DNA of 64,000 nt from Pseudoduganella buxea (GCF_009720835.1 NZ_WNKZ01000002.1:62001-126000); one strand, 5' to 3'; numbered from the stretch's first letter, positions 18,395 through 27,370 are shown. Numbers and translations are program-made. Notes: generated by a model from the sequence alone, not told the origin.

Positions 18395-19474
18395 CTACGG
18401 TCCCGGCGTGCCCATCAGGCGCTCCGTCATGCGCTTGATGGCGCGCATCTGGCGCCCCGTCTTCAGCGCGTAATTGCTGTCGTCGTAGCTGAACCAGTCC
18501 CAGCACGAGTTGGGATTGGCCCACGGGTAGACGGGCGCCGCCTGCGGATACAGCACGACGATGCGGTTGGTATCGGCCCAGGCGTTGTAGCCGGCATGGC
18601 GCATGTGGGCCTGGCCGACCAGGGCCTGGGTCTGCTTGCAGCCGTGGAAGGCCACGTGCAGCCGGCAGCCGGCCCCAATGCCGTCGCAGCCGGGCGGAAT
18701 ATACAGGTAGCCCGACGTCGCCATGCCGTGGCGGCGCGGCGACGGCAGGAACTCGGCCTGGTTGAATTCGACGAAGCGGCCGGCGGCCGGTGCCGTCGAG
18801 CGGGGCTGCAGGTCGCCATAGATCCAGTTCAGCAGTTCGCCCGCGCCATCGAGGCCGCAATTGCTGATATACGGCGCGGCCAGCTGGTCGCAGCGGTTGC
18901 CCCAGCCGTCCGTGGGAATCGCGTGCTGGGCCTGGATATCGCTGCGGTACTTGATGTTTTCCGGCGGGACGAAGTGGCGGTAGTAGGCCGCCAGGTCGTC
19001 CATCACGACGGTCGGCACGACACTGTCGGCACGGCCCGAAAAGAGCCAGATGCGTTGTCCCGCCAGGTTGGCCGTCGCATCGATCTGGCCCCTGGCGGCG
19101 TAATGGGCGGTGGTATCGACCAGGTTGTCCACACCGGTGCCGCCCGGCGACGCGCTGCACCACGGCAGCCCGCTGGTGCAGCTGCAGATGGTGGTGGCCA
19201 CATTCACGTTGCCCCGCGCGCAGTTGTACGGGCCGCCGGCGATGATGCCGGCGCCGACCACATTGCCGGAAAAGGCCACGTCGAACTGCACGGCCATGAA
19301 GCCGCCCGAGGACAGGCCGGACACCGACAGCTGTCCCGTCTTCATCGACGGCAGGCTGACCGGCTCGGCCAGCGCGGGCCGCAGCGATCCGGACAGCAGC
19401 AGGATGGCAGCCAGCAGCACGATGACGGTGGCGATGGCGACGGTGCCGGTGTGGATGAGATGACGACGCTTCAT
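18395..19474 (-). CDS. PHB depolymerase family esterase, permuted (type II-like) domain
   Basis: Exported esterase of 359 residues, related to poly(3-hydroxybutyrate) depolymerases. An N-terminal hydrophobic segment (about 11-36) is a signal peptide or anchor. The lipase box GLSSGG lies early (53-58) and the oxyanion motif AFHGC late (about 275-279). This order is the permuted, type II catalytic-domain topology of extracellular depolymerases. Several cysteines (CSCTSGLPWC) suggest disulfides. No separate substrate-binding domain is visible, so it may act on amorphous PHB, oligomers or other esters. I chose Met at 19474; the longer frame adds an unconserved 22 residues. Confidence 0.85.
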   Translation of the reverse strand: MKRRHLIHTGTVAIATVIVLLAAILLLSGSLRPALAEPVSLPSMKTGQLSVSGLSSGGFMAVQFDVAFSGNVVGAGIIAGGPYNCARGNVNVATTICSCTSGLPWCSASPGGTGVDNLVDTTAHYAARGQIDATANLAGQRIWLFSGRADSVVPTVVMDDLAAYYRHFVPPENIKYRSDIQAQHAIPTDGWGNRCDQLAAPYISNCGLDGAGELLNWIYGDLQPRSTAPAAGRFVEFNQAEFLPSPRRHGMATSGYLYIPPGCDGIGAGCRLHVAFHGCKQTQALVGQAHMRHAGYNAWADTNRIVVLYPQAAPVYPWANPNSCWDWFSYDDSNYALKTGRQMRAIKRMTERLMGTPGP

Positions 19475-19699
19475 GGCAAGCCCCTTCGATGCAATGGACT
19501 CGAATTGTGCGAGCGGTGGCGCGGACACACTTAATCTCACTCAATCGTGCCGAGGGAACGCTTCGCGAATGGACAGCCGAGTTTTTTCAGCCGCGCGGGA
19601 CACCCGGCTCTGAATGGCTGAGCTTCGGCCCGCACCGGACCACGCATCGGGGGCGGGTGGCATACAATGACTTTTTTCGATCACTTTGTCGAGCCCATC

Positions 19700-20323
19700 A
19701 TGTCCCTTTCCGTTTCCGCCGTCGTTCCCGCCGTTGTCCGCATCGCCGCCGTGTCCGCCCTTGGCCTGTGCAGTCTGGCGCCCGCTCTCGCCCAGCAGGC
19801 CGCGCCGGCCACCGCGCCGGCCGTGACGGCCCGTCCGGCCAGTTGCCCCGCCGTGCTGCGCCAGAGCTTCAAGCGCCTGCAGGACGATGCGCCGCAGGAT
19901 CTGTGCCAGTACGCCGGCAAGGTGATCCTCGTCGTGAACACGGCCAGCTATTGCGGCTTCACAACGCAATACGAGGGACTCGAAGGCCTGTATGCCAAAT
20001 ATGCCGACAAGGGCCTGGTGGTGCTGGGCTTCCCGTCGAACGACTTCGGCAAGCAGGAGCCGGGCAGCAGCAAGGAAATCGCCGACTTCTGCTACAACAC
20101 CTACGGCGTCAAGTTCCCCATGTTCGCCAAGACGGCCGTCTCCGGCGCCGCGCCGAATCCCCTGTACGCGGACCTGATCAAGGCCACCGGCAAGGCCCCG
20201 GCCTGGAACTTCCACAAGTACCTGATCGGCCGCGACGGCAAGGTCATCGAGAACTTCCCCAGCAAGGTCAAGCCGTCGGACAAGGCGCTGGTCGGCGCCA
20301 TCGAGAAGGCGCTGGCCAGCTGA
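19700..20323 (+). CDS. Glutathione peroxidase, exported
   Basis: Thiol peroxidase of the glutathione peroxidase family, 207 residues with an N-terminal signal peptide ending near LAQQ (about 32), so the protein probably acts in the periplasm. The catalytic tetrad is visible: Cys85 in NTASYCGFTTQY (Cys in place of selenocysteine), Gln119 in NDFGKQEPG, and Trp169-Asn170 in WNFHKYLI. Another ATG at 19667 adds 11 residues and has GGTGG upstream, so the start is not certain. The signal peptide favours the shorter form. It is followed directly by a decayed regulator gene. Confidence 0.9.
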   Translation: MSLSVSAVVPAVVRIAAVSALGLCSLAPALAQQAAPATAPAVTARPASCPAVLRQSFKRLQDDAPQDLCQYAGKVILVVNTASYCGFTTQYEGLEGLYAKYADKGLVVLGFPSNDFGKQEPGSSKEIADFCYNTYGVKFPMFAKTAVSGAAPNPLYADLIKATGKAPAWNFHKYLIGRDGKVIENFPSKVKPSDKALVGAIEKALAS

Positions 20324-20330
20324 GAAGTCG

Positions 20331-20640
20331 GCGTTGACGGCAAAGTGGACTGGTACGACTTCGCCGTCTGCGCCATCGAACGCCTGCCGATCCGCGCCAG
20401 GCCTGTTGCGTCGGGCCGACACCATCGTCATTCCGGGCTGGCGCGGTGGTGATGAGGCGTCGCCTTCGGTCCTGCTTGCAAAACTGGGCGCGGCGCCCGG
20501 CTTTGTTCGATCTGCTCGGGCGTATTCGTCTTGGCCGCCGCCGGCGTGCTCGATGGCCAGCGCGCCACGGCTTCCCGCGTCTCGTCGCCACCACGCCGGG
20601 CGCTTATCGAAAAGCATTCCTTGTTGCAGGCACATCCTTT
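20331..20640 (+). pseudogene. Decayed GlxA/FtrA-type AraC regulator
   Basis: This stretch has no intact gene but carries, in order, pieces of a GlxA/FtrA-like regulator (DJ-1/PfpI domain plus AraC HTH). The pieces are WYDFAVCAIERLPIRA (frame from 20333), LLRRADTIVIPGWRGGDEA (shifted frame, about 20402-20460), SICSGVFVLAAAGVLDGQ (back in the first frame, from 20507), and ATTPGAYRKAF, the typical C-terminal end (third frame, about 20590-20622). The N-terminus and most of the HTH are missing. Intact relatives are about 320 residues, so this is a remnant with frameshifts and an internal deletion. Confidence 0.75.
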
Positions 20641-20703
20641 GACTAATCTGGAGAGCGGCACTTTGCCGAAGCCACATCACCCAACAGACCAAAGGAGACC
20701 GCT

Positions 20704-21057
20704 ATGCCGTATGTCGATGGATTTGTCCTGCCGGTACCGAAAGACAAGCTCGATGCCTACCGCGCCCTGGCCGAAAAGGCCGGCGCCATCTGGCGCGAGC
20801 ACGGTGCCCTCGAATTTCGCGAATGCATGGGCGACGACGTCCCGCCGGGGAAGCTGACCTCGTTCCCCCAGGCCGTGCAATTGCAGGACGATGAAGTGGT
20901 GTTCTTCTCGTGGATCGTCTACAACTCGCGCGAGGAGCGAGACGCCGTCAACGAGAAGGTCATGAAGGACCCGCGCATGGCCGGCATGATGGAAGAGATG
21001 CCCTTCGACGGCAAGCGCATGATCATGGGCGGCTTCAAGCCCTTCGTCACCCTGTAG
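20704..21057 (+). CDS. DUF1428 (YbaA-like) family protein
   Basis: Small cytoplasmic protein of 117 residues, starting MPYVDGFVLPVPKDKLDAYR, which is the standard start of the DUF1428/YbaA family with a dimeric alpha-beta-barrel fold. No catalytic role is established for the family. A strong AAAGGAG lies just upstream of the ATG. The conserved centre (EFRECMGDD) and C-terminus (PFDGKRMIMGGFKPFV) are intact. It stands alone between the decayed regulator and the convergent DUF6058 gene, whose stop is 7 nt away. Confidence 0.88.
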   Translation: MPYVDGFVLPVPKDKLDAYRALAEKAGAIWREHGALEFRECMGDDVPPGKLTSFPQAVQLQDDEVVFFSWIVYNSREERDAVNEKVMKDPRMAGMMEEMPFDGKRMIMGGFKPFVTL

Positions 21058-21063
21058 ACCTGC

Positions 21064-21669
21064 TTACAACCGGTACTGTTCGCGCATCCCGTCGACCAGG
21101 CGCCGGCGCGACGAGCGTTCGCGTTCGTGCGGCGCGAACGCGTTGCTGGCCGCATCGAGCGTGTCGACGGCGTGGCGCAGCGTGGTCAGTTCGTGCTCGT
21201 CCGCAGCATCTGCCACGCCTTGCGCGATGATAGCCTCGATCGTGCCGGCCGCCCATTCCTTCGCTGCGATTTCCTCCGGCAGGCCGGAGCGGGTGCACAG
21301 GCCATAGGTGCCGTCCAGGAAGCTGGCCCATGCGGCCGCCACATCGGCGCCGGCATCGGGGGCCAGTTCGTGGAGGCGGGCCTGGTGGCGGCGCGCGAAC
21401 AATTCGAAGGCCGCTTGTTCGCCGGCGAGGTTTGCGACGGCTGCCAGCCATGCCGGCGTGCCGGTGGCGTAGAAGCGCAGTGCGTGTGCTTCCTCGTGAG
21501 GGCCGAAGAAGGAATCGCAGTGCACGGCCAGGCGCAGGCGGTAGGCCGGCAGCGGTGCCATCCGGCGTGCCTGCAAATCCTGCAGGATGGCCGCGTCGAT
21601 GCCCGCGGTGGCCAGCAATTGGGCCTCGCTCAGGAAGTGGCGTGACAGGTAATCGATCAGGTCCGTCAT
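21064..21669 (-). CDS. DUF6058-like protein of unknown function
   Basis: A 201-residue soluble protein starting MTDLIDYLSRHFLSEAQLLA. It resembles proteins annotated as DUF6058 (motifs RMAPLPAYRLRL, CDSFFGPHEEAHALRFYATG), for which no biochemical role is established. It is alpha-helical and Ala-rich with a charged C-terminus (HERERSSRRRLVDGMREQ). I chose Met at 21669; the frame is open further but the upstream part overlaps pabBC in a different reading. It lies 77 nt downstream of pabBC on the same strand, so co-transcription is possible. Confidence 0.6.
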   Translation of the reverse strand: MTDLIDYLSRHFLSEAQLLATAGIDAAILQDLQARRMAPLPAYRLRLAVHCDSFFGPHEEAHALRFYATGTPAWLAAVANLAGEQAAFELFARRHQARLHELAPDAGADVAAAWASFLDGTYGLCTRSGLPEEIAAKEWAAGTIEAIIAQGVADAADEHELTTLRHAVDTLDAASNAFAPHERERSSRRRLVDGMREQYRL

Positions 21670-21746
21670 GGCGGCTTTCGCAAGGGGAAAGCGCCACTGT
21701 AGGCTGCAAGGGGGCGGCTCGCTTCGCCGGCGGGCGAAGCGTCGAT

Positions 21747-23612
21747 TCAGGTGGCGACCAGTTCTGCCCGCAGCACCCCGCGCAGCGCATTGCAGACGAC
21801 GATTTCCTCGGCCCGCGCCAGCATGTCGCGCGTGATGACGGCTTCCACCGCGTTCCACGCTTCGATCACGACGGCGCGCATCACGCCGGGCAAGAGCCCA
21901 CAGCGCAGCGGGGGCGTCAGCCATTGGCCGTCGATGCGGACGAAGACATTGCTGCGGCCTCCCTCGGTCAGCTCGCCCCGCTCGTTGCAGAACAGCCGGT
22001 CGAAGGCGCCGTGCGCTTCCGCATCGCGCCAGGCGGCGTCGTAGCGGGCCCGCAAGGTGCTTTTATGGCGCAGGAACAGGTCGTCGGCGCAGGTGGCGTC
22101 CTCGCCCAGCAGCACGCGCACGGGTTCGGCCACGGGCGCGAGCACGCCCGTCTGCACGGCGAAAGCGCCGGCGCCGTTCATGGCCAGCCGCAGCCGGTGC
22201 GGCGTGGCGGCGGGCAGGGCGTCGCAGGCGACGGCGAGGTAGGCGCGGGCGGCCGCCTCGTCCCACGCGAAGCCGAAATACTGCGCCGACGCCGCCAGCC
22301 GGGCCAGGTGCCGCTCGACGTGGCGCACGCCCTGTTCACGCGTGGCGTGCATGGTTTCGAACAGCTCGAAGTCGTTCGTCAGCCCTGTCAGGAAGCGTGC
22401 CTTGAGGCGGCATTCGGCGAATTCGTCGGCGGCCACGCTGTCGTGCACGATCCCGGCACCGACGCCCATCTCGCCGCGCCGCACGCCGTGCACCTGCGGC
22501 TGCAAGGTGAGCGTGCGGATCGGCACGTTCAGGCAGAAGTCGCCGAAGGCCTGGCCGGGCGGGGCCGGGTCGAACCAGCCGATGGCGCCCGTGTACAGGC
22601 CGCGCGGCGCGCCTTCCAGTTCGGCGATGATTTCCATCGTGCGCCGCTTTGGTGCCCCCGTGATGGAGCCGCAAGGGTACAGGGCGGCGAACAGGCCGGC
22701 CAGGGTGACGTCGGCGCGCAAGGTCGCTTCCACGGTGGACGTCATCTGCAGCACGCCCGCATAGCGATTCACGTCGAACAGCGCCGGCACGCGCACGCTG
22801 CCGGTGACGGCGATGCGGCCGATATCGTTGCGCAGCAGGTCGACGATCATCAGGTTCTCGGCCCGGTTCTTCGGGTCCGCCGCCAGCGCGGCGGCGCGGC
22901 GGGCGTTGTCCGCCTGCGCATCGGGGCCCGGAGGCGCGGAAGGCGCCGTGCCCTTCATCGGCCGCGCCGTCAGCTTGCCGCAATCGTGGCGCACGAACAG
23001 TTCCGGCGACAGCGACAGCACGGCGCCGCCATTGGGCAGGGCGACCAGGGCGCCGTACGGCACCGGCTGGCGCGCACGCAGGCGCTGGTACAGGGCGGCG
23101 GCCGATCCGAAGGCGTCGAAGCGCAGGCGGTAGGTGTAGTTGACCTGGTAGGTGTCGCCAGCGGCGATATAGTCACGGATGCGGTCGATGGCGTCCGTGA
23201 ACTGCGCTGCGTCGACGCTGGCCTCCACGGCGGCGATGCCGGCCGGCGTGTCGTCGCCAGCGGTGCGCGCGGCCAGCCACGCGGCCACGTCTTGTTGCGT
23301 CAGGAAGGTGCACTGCTCGAAGACGAGGAACTGCGCCAGCGGCGTGCCGGTCGCATCGGCCGGCAACCCGACCAGGTGCTGCCCCAGTTCATAGCTGCAC
23401 AGGGCGACGGCGTGACGGCCGCTGCCCAGTGCCGCCTGCAAGGCGTCCAGCGTGGCCGGCCAGTCGCCGGGTGCGGTGCAGGCCAGGGTGGCGACATGGC
23501 CGCTGTACAGGCGCGAAGCCGGCGCCTGGGCATTGCCCGCGGCGCTGGCATCGTCGAGCAGGGCGAAGACTTCGGTGTTCATCGAACCGGGGGGCATGGA
23601 ACGATCGGTCAT
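21747..23612 (-). CDS. pabBC: Aminodeoxychorismate synthase I / ADC lyase fusion
   Basis: Bifunctional p-aminobenzoate enzyme for folate synthesis, 621 residues. The N-terminal about 385 residues are PabB (component I): ARPMKGT, ENLMIVDLLRNDIGRI and CGSITGAPK are the chorismate-binding motifs. The C-terminal about 210 residues are a PabC-like aminodeoxychorismate lyase of the branched-chain aminotransferase fold, with FCNERGELTEGGRSNVF. A PabA glutaminase is not encoded here. The start overlaps the slmA stop (ATGA at 23609-23612), so translation is probably coupled. Alternative starts lie 6 and 10 codons in. Confidence 0.92.
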   Translation of the reverse strand: MTDRSMPPGSMNTEVFALLDDASAAGNAQAPASRLYSGHVATLACTAPGDWPATLDALQAALGSGRHAVALCSYELGQHLVGLPADATGTPLAQFLVFEQCTFLTQQDVAAWLAARTAGDDTPAGIAAVEASVDAAQFTDAIDRIRDYIAAGDTYQVNYTYRLRFDAFGSAAALYQRLRARQPVPYGALVALPNGGAVLSLSPELFVRHDCGKLTARPMKGTAPSAPPGPDAQADNARRAAALAADPKNRAENLMIVDLLRNDIGRIAVTGSVRVPALFDVNRYAGVLQMTSTVEATLRADVTLAGLFAALYPCGSITGAPKRRTMEIIAELEGAPRGLYTGAIGWFDPAPPGQAFGDFCLNVPIRTLTLQPQVHGVRRGEMGVGAGIVHDSVAADEFAECRLKARFLTGLTNDFELFETMHATREQGVRHVERHLARLAASAQYFGFAWDEAAARAYLAVACDALPAATPHRLRLAMNGAGAFAVQTGVLAPVAEPVRVLLGEDATCADDLFLRHKSTLRARYDAAWRDAEAHGAFDRLFCNERGELTEGGRSNVFVRIDGQWLTPPLRCGLLPGVMRAVVIEAWNAVEAVITRDMLARAEEIVVCNALRGVLRAELVAT

Positions 23613-24184
23613 TGCACCAGCAGGGCGATCTGCACGGCGGCATCCTGGCCCGGGGACGACTGGAAGCCGCCCTTGGCATAGCGGTGCCAGCGCCCCAGCA
23701 CGAAGCTGACCAGCAGGTCGGCGCGGGCGGCGACATCGGCTTCATGCCCCCGGCCTTCGGCCACCGCCAGGCGCAGCGCCTGTTTCAGCGCCAGCTCGAC
23801 CCGGTCATGGAACTGGTTCATGCGCTGCTGCAGCCGTTCGTCTTCGTTGACGAGGGCGTCGCCGATCAGCACCCGCGTCATGCCCGGATTGTTGGCGGCG
23901 AACTGCAGCAGCATGGCCAGGATGTCGCGCGCCTGCGCCAGGCCATCCTGCTGGCGGTCGGCGATCTGGTTGATCAGGCCAAACACGGACGATTCGATGA
24001 AGTCGATCAGGCCCTCGAACATCTGCGCCTTGCTGGCGAAGTGGCGGTACAGCGCCGCTTCGGACACCTCCAGCCGGCGCGCCAGGGCGGCCGTGGTGAT
24101 CTTCTCCCCCTTGGGCTGCTCCAGCATCGCGGCCAGGGCCTGGAGGATTTGCAGCTTGCGTTGGCCGGGCGGTGTGCTTGCCAT
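23609..24184 (-). CDS. slmA: Nucleoid occlusion factor SlmA (TetR family)
   Basis: TetR-family DNA-binding protein of 191 residues, matching SlmA, which blocks FtsZ ring assembly over the nucleoid. The HTH is TTAALARRLEVSEAALYRHF (about 30-49), followed by the KAQMFEGLIDFIE linker and an all-helical dimerisation domain. The length fits the family. It is downstream of a HAD nucleotidase on the same strand, a neighbour it keeps in many betaproteobacteria. Its stop overlaps the pabBC start. Confidence 0.9.
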   Translation of the reverse strand: MASTPPGQRKLQILQALAAMLEQPKGEKITTAALARRLEVSEAALYRHFASKAQMFEGLIDFIESSVFGLINQIADRQQDGLAQARDILAMLLQFAANNPGMTRVLIGDALVNEDERLQQRMNQFHDRVELALKQALRLAVAEGRGHEADVAARADLLVSFVLGRWHRYAKGGFQSSPGQDAAVQIALLVQ

Positions 24185-24227
24185 GTGATCTCGCGTGAAT
24201 GGTAGGTGTTCGGGGAAGGTCGGTAGT

Positions 24228-24980
24228 TCAGCGCAGCCGGGCCAGGCGCGCCGGCAGGTTCCTGACGGATTTTACTTTGACATCGACCCAGCCGGGCCGC
24301 GTCAGCCTTTTCGGCGGATGGGCGGCGCCAATCGGGTCGCCCACCTTCAGATACTGGGTGACCCAGACGGTGCGCATGCCCAGCGCATGGGCCGTGCGCA
24401 GGTTGGCCAGCGTGTCCTCGACCAGGATGCAGCGGCGCGCCGGCACGCGCTGGTGCCGCATCACCTTGCGCAGCAGCAGTTTCGATGGCTTCGGCCGCAG
24501 CTGCCGGTGCACCCGCATCGATTCGATGGCGATGTGGTGGGCGAACTGGCGGTGGATGCCCATGTGGCGCAGCACCATCGTCGAATAGCGGTGCGGCGCG
24601 TTGGTCAGCAGGATTTTGCGCCCCGGCAGGCGCCGCAGCAAGTGGCCCAGGCCCTTTTCGTGGCGAATCATCGACAGCAGGCCGTCCATGTCGTGCGTCT
24701 CGCGCAGGAAGTGGGCGGCGCTGACATTGTGGTGCCGCATCAATCCCAGCAAGGTGGCGCCATAGCGCTTCCAGTACAGCGTGCGCGCGGCGTTGACTGC
24801 CTCGGTATCGGCCGGCGTGATGCCGTCGCCCAGCACGCGGGCGATATACGTGTTCATATTGGCCATGATCGCGGGGAAGATGGCGTGCGACGCGTTATGC
24901 AGCGTGTTGTCGAGGTCAAACAGCCAGACCGGTGCGGAAGGTTTAATATTCACGTCTCTTGAAATAGCGAAGGTCAGCAT
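24228..24980 (-). CDS. HAD-superfamily pyrimidine 5'-nucleotidase
   Basis: Haloacid dehalogenase-fold phosphatase of 250 residues, of the kind annotated as pyrimidine 5'-nucleotidase in betaproteobacteria. Motif I is FDLDNTLH (about 20-27), motif II LLTNAP, motif III the Lys in RPKPSK, and motif IV VEDTLAN. It probably dephosphorylates nucleoside monophosphates. The ATG at 24980 shares a CATG with the divergent TraB gene; an in-frame GTG at about 24954 with AAGAGA upstream would give a 241-residue protein still covering all motifs. It precedes slmA by 43 nt and is likely in the same operon. Confidence 0.85.
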   Translation of the reverse strand: MLTFAISRDVNIKPSAPVWLFDLDNTLHNASHAIFPAIMANMNTYIARVLGDGITPADTEAVNAARTLYWKRYGATLLGLMRHHNVSAAHFLRETHDMDGLLSMIRHEKGLGHLLRRLPGRKILLTNAPHRYSTMVLRHMGIHRQFAHHIAIESMRVHRQLRPKPSKLLLRKVMRHQRVPARRCILVEDTLANLRTAHALGMRTVWVTQYLKVGDPIGAAHPPKRLTRPGWVDVKVKSVRNLPARLARLR

Positions 24981-25902
24981 GCGACGCCAGATTATAGTGA
25001 TGTTTTATAGCCTGCTCTGGTTTACCGCAGGCCTGGCGCCGTTAGCGGTCCATGCGCAGGAAACAGCGGGCGTGCCCAATCGGGGAGCGCTGTTCCGCGT
25101 CGAAGGCGGCGGCCACGTGGCATGGCTGTTCGGCACCATCCACGTCGGTGCGCGCGACTTCTATCCGCTCGAACCGCGCCTGATGGCGGCCCTGCGCGAA
25201 GCGACCGTGCTGGCGCTGGAAGTCGATCCCACGGGTTCCCAGAACGACATCGCCCGCGCCGTGCGCGAGCACGGCATGTACCAGAACGGTCGTGGCCCGG
25301 CCAGCGCGGAGCTGCCGGCGCCCTATCGCCCGCGCCTGGACCGGCTGTTGCGCCGCTACGAGATCGGGCCGCAGTCAGTGGCGCTGATGAAGCCATGGAT
25401 GATCGCCAGCCTGCTGACGGTGCGCGAATTCGAGGCGCAGGGCTACCAGGCCGAACTGGCGGTCGACGCCTGGCTGGCGCAGCAGGCCCACGGGCGCGGC
25501 CAGAAAGTGATCGAACTGGAATCGGTGCAGGGGCAGATGGCCCTGTTCGGGCGCATGCCGCTGGCCGACCAGGCCCTGTTCCTGCAGGAGTGCATCGACG
25601 CCATCGAGGACAAGGAGCAGGCCGGCGACGCCCGCGAAATCGCCCGGGCCTGGGCCACGGCCGACCAGGCCGCGCTGGATCGCATTGCCGCCAAGACGGC
25701 GGCCGACACCACGTATTCCGGCAGATTCGTCAGCCAGGTGCTGCTGGCCGGGCGCAATCCGGCGCTGGCCGCGCGCATCGCCGCGCTGTTGAAAAGCGAA
25801 CGGCGCAGCGTGGCCGCCATCGGCGTGCTGCACCTGGTAGGCGCGGGAAGCGTGCCGGAACTGCTGCGCGCACGGGGGCTGCTGGTCGAACGGGTGTACT
25901 GA
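24979..25902 (+). CDS. TraB/GumN family protein, exported
   Basis: Protein of the TraB/GumN family (putative metallopeptidase-like fold), 307 residues, with a signal peptide of about 1-27 (ending VHAQ). The family motifs are present: GTIHVGARDFYPL near residue 51 and the C-terminal SVAAIGVLHLVGAGSV, each with conserved His. The role is unclear; relatives are periplasmic or membrane-attached. The ATG at 24979 lies within the same CATG as the divergent HAD start; no upstream gene on this strand is near, so its promoter must lie inside the HAD gene. Confidence 0.85.
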   Translation: MRRQIIVMFYSLLWFTAGLAPLAVHAQETAGVPNRGALFRVEGGGHVAWLFGTIHVGARDFYPLEPRLMAALREATVLALEVDPTGSQNDIARAVREHGMYQNGRGPASAELPAPYRPRLDRLLRRYEIGPQSVALMKPWMIASLLTVREFEAQGYQAELAVDAWLAQQAHGRGQKVIELESVQGQMALFGRMPLADQALFLQECIDAIEDKEQAGDAREIARAWATADQAALDRIAAKTAADTTYSGRFVSQVLLAGRNPALAARIAALLKSERRSVAAIGVLHLVGAGSVPELLRARGLLVERVY

Positions 25903-25943
25903 AACGGAAATAGCTGGGGGAGGGTGCTGCGGGAGGGAGAAAA

Positions 25944-26018
<75 letters not shown>

Positions 26019-26067
26019 ATACCGGATCGACAGGCGGCGCGCGTTACTTCCGGCGCCACCGGTTTTT

Positions 26068-26994
26068 TCAGTGAGACCGGATCATAGTGCCAAATGCCTG
26101 TTCGGTCAACACTTCGAGCAGCAAACTGTGTTCAATTCGTCCGTCGATGATGTGGACCGTGTTGACGCCCGACTTGGCCGCGTCCAGTGCCGACGAAATC
26201 TTCGGCAGCATGCCGCCGGAGATGGTGCCGTCGGCGAACATCTCGTCGATCTCGCGGGCCGACAGGTCGGTGACGAGGTTGCCGTTCTTGTCCTGCACGC
26301 CGGCGATATTGGTCATCATGATCAGTTTTTCCGCCTTCAGGATCTCGGCGATCTTGCCGGCCACGACGTCGGCATTGATGTTGTAGGCCTGGCCATCCTG
26401 GCCGAAGCCGATCGGCGAAATGATGGGGATGAAGGCATCGTCCTGCAGCGCCTTGACGACGGCCGGGTTGATGGCGTCGATCTCGCCCACGAAGCCGATG
26501 TCCAGGTACTGGCCCGGATTGAGCTTGTCCGGCATGGCCATCTTGCGGGCGCGGATCAGGCCACCGTCCTTGCCGGTCAGGCCCACGGCCTGGCCGCCGT
26601 AGTGATTAATCAGCATCACGATATCCTGCTGCACTTCGCCGCCCAGCACCCATTCCACCACTTCCATGGTTTCTTCGTCGGTGATGCGCATGCCCTGCAC
26701 GAAGGTGCCCTGCTTGCCGATTTTCTTCAGCGCGTTGTCGATCTGCGGACCGCCGCCGTGCACCACGACCGGATTCATGCCCACCAGTTTCAGCAGGATC
26801 ACATCGCGCGCGAAGCCGTGCTTCAGCCGCTCGTCGGTCATGGCATTGCCGCCGTATTTGATGACAATCGTCTTGCCATGGAAATTACGAATGTACGGCA
26901 GAGCCTCGGCCAGAATCTGCGCCTTGATCTGCGGCGAAACCGCAGTCAGATCGTCGGCTGGCGTGTCCAGGCTCAAGTTGGTCAGTTGGGTCAT
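26068..26994 (-). CDS. argB: Acetylglutamate kinase
   Basis: N-acetylglutamate kinase, the second step of arginine biosynthesis, 308 residues. The ATP/substrate signatures are clear: [12 protein letters not shown] (about 41-52), [10 protein letters not shown] (about 76-85), GLTGKDGG and [13 protein letters not shown]. The amino acid kinase family fold is full length. The N-terminus before residue 20 is slightly long but starts at a clean ATG. It reads towards the tRNA-Thr gene 49 nt away. Upstream, a TATAAT lies about 120 nt before the start. Confidence 0.96.
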   Translation of the reverse strand: MTQLTNLSLDTPADDLTAVSPQIKAQILAEALPYIRNFHGKTIVIKYGGNAMTDERLKHGFARDVILLKLVGMNPVVVHGGGPQIDNALKKIGKQGTFVQGMRITDEETMEVVEWVLGGEVQQDIVMLINHYGGQAVGLTGKDGGLIRARKMAMPDKLNPGQYLDIGFVGEIDAINPAVVKALQDDAFIPIISPIGFGQDGQAYNINADVVAGKIAEILKAEKLIMMTNIAGVQDKNGNLVTDLSAREIDEMFADGTISGGMLPKISSALDAAKSGVNTVHIIDGRIEHSLLLEVLTEQAFGTMIRSH

Positions 26995-27114
26995 GGCGGG
27001 TCCGGTAAAAATATTGTGGCGATTTTACAGCGAAGCACGGGCTGGCAACATGGGGCGGGTGGCCGGTGCGGTCCCGGATGCCGCGCAAAGCGCGATGTTG
27101 CTGCGTGCCTGCGC

Positions 27115-27120
27115 ATTATA
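27115..27120 (-). promoter_or_regulatory. -10-like TATAAT upstream of argB
   Basis: A perfect TATAAT on the minus strand lies 121 nt upstream of the argB ATG. No good -35 hexamer is seen at 16-18 bp, so it is only a candidate promoter. It falls in the 172-bp gap between argB and the divergent CWC gene. Confidence 0.35.
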
Positions 27121-27166
27121 GGGCCAAAGGTTGCCATGTCGTCGTTGTTCCGCTAGGCTCGGCACC

Positions 27167-27370
27167 ATGAGCATCTGCGAGCGCTGCGGCGCCACCTTCC
27201 ATTGCGCAATGGCGGACCCGGGGCCGGACGGCCAGGCCGACCCCACACCCTGCTGGTGCACGCAGCTGCCGCCGACCGTGCCGGTACCGGACGGGGACGG
27301 GGCCGTGGGCTGCTGGTGCCCGGCCTGCCTGAAGGCCCATATCGCCGCCCAGGTCCTCAAGCGGCCCTGA
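27167..27370 (+). CDS. Cysteine-rich CWC family protein
   Basis: Small 67-residue protein with paired cysteines: CERCGATFHC (4-13), CWCTQLPP (about 29) and CWCPACL (about 49-55). This matches the cysteine-rich CWC family, probably a zinc- or metal-binding module of unknown role. The start at 27167 gives MSICERCG; a longer in-frame ATG at 27131 has no support. Its 3' end overlaps the convergent esterase gene by 14 nt. No signal peptide is seen. Confidence 0.8.
   Translation: MSICERCGATFHCAMADPGPDGQADPTPCWCTQLPPTVPVPDGDGAVGCWCPACLKAHIAAQVLKRP

Noticed and set aside
20334..20642. An apparent 102-residue ORF in the gap before the DUF1428 gene
   Set aside because: Only its middle part resembles the GlxA family; the other pieces of the same protein lie in other frames, so it is a pseudogene relic and not a gene.
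21330..23681. A 783-codon plus-strand frame opposite pabBC
   Set aside because: Antisense to a fully recognisable PabB-PabC fusion; no domain in its own translation.
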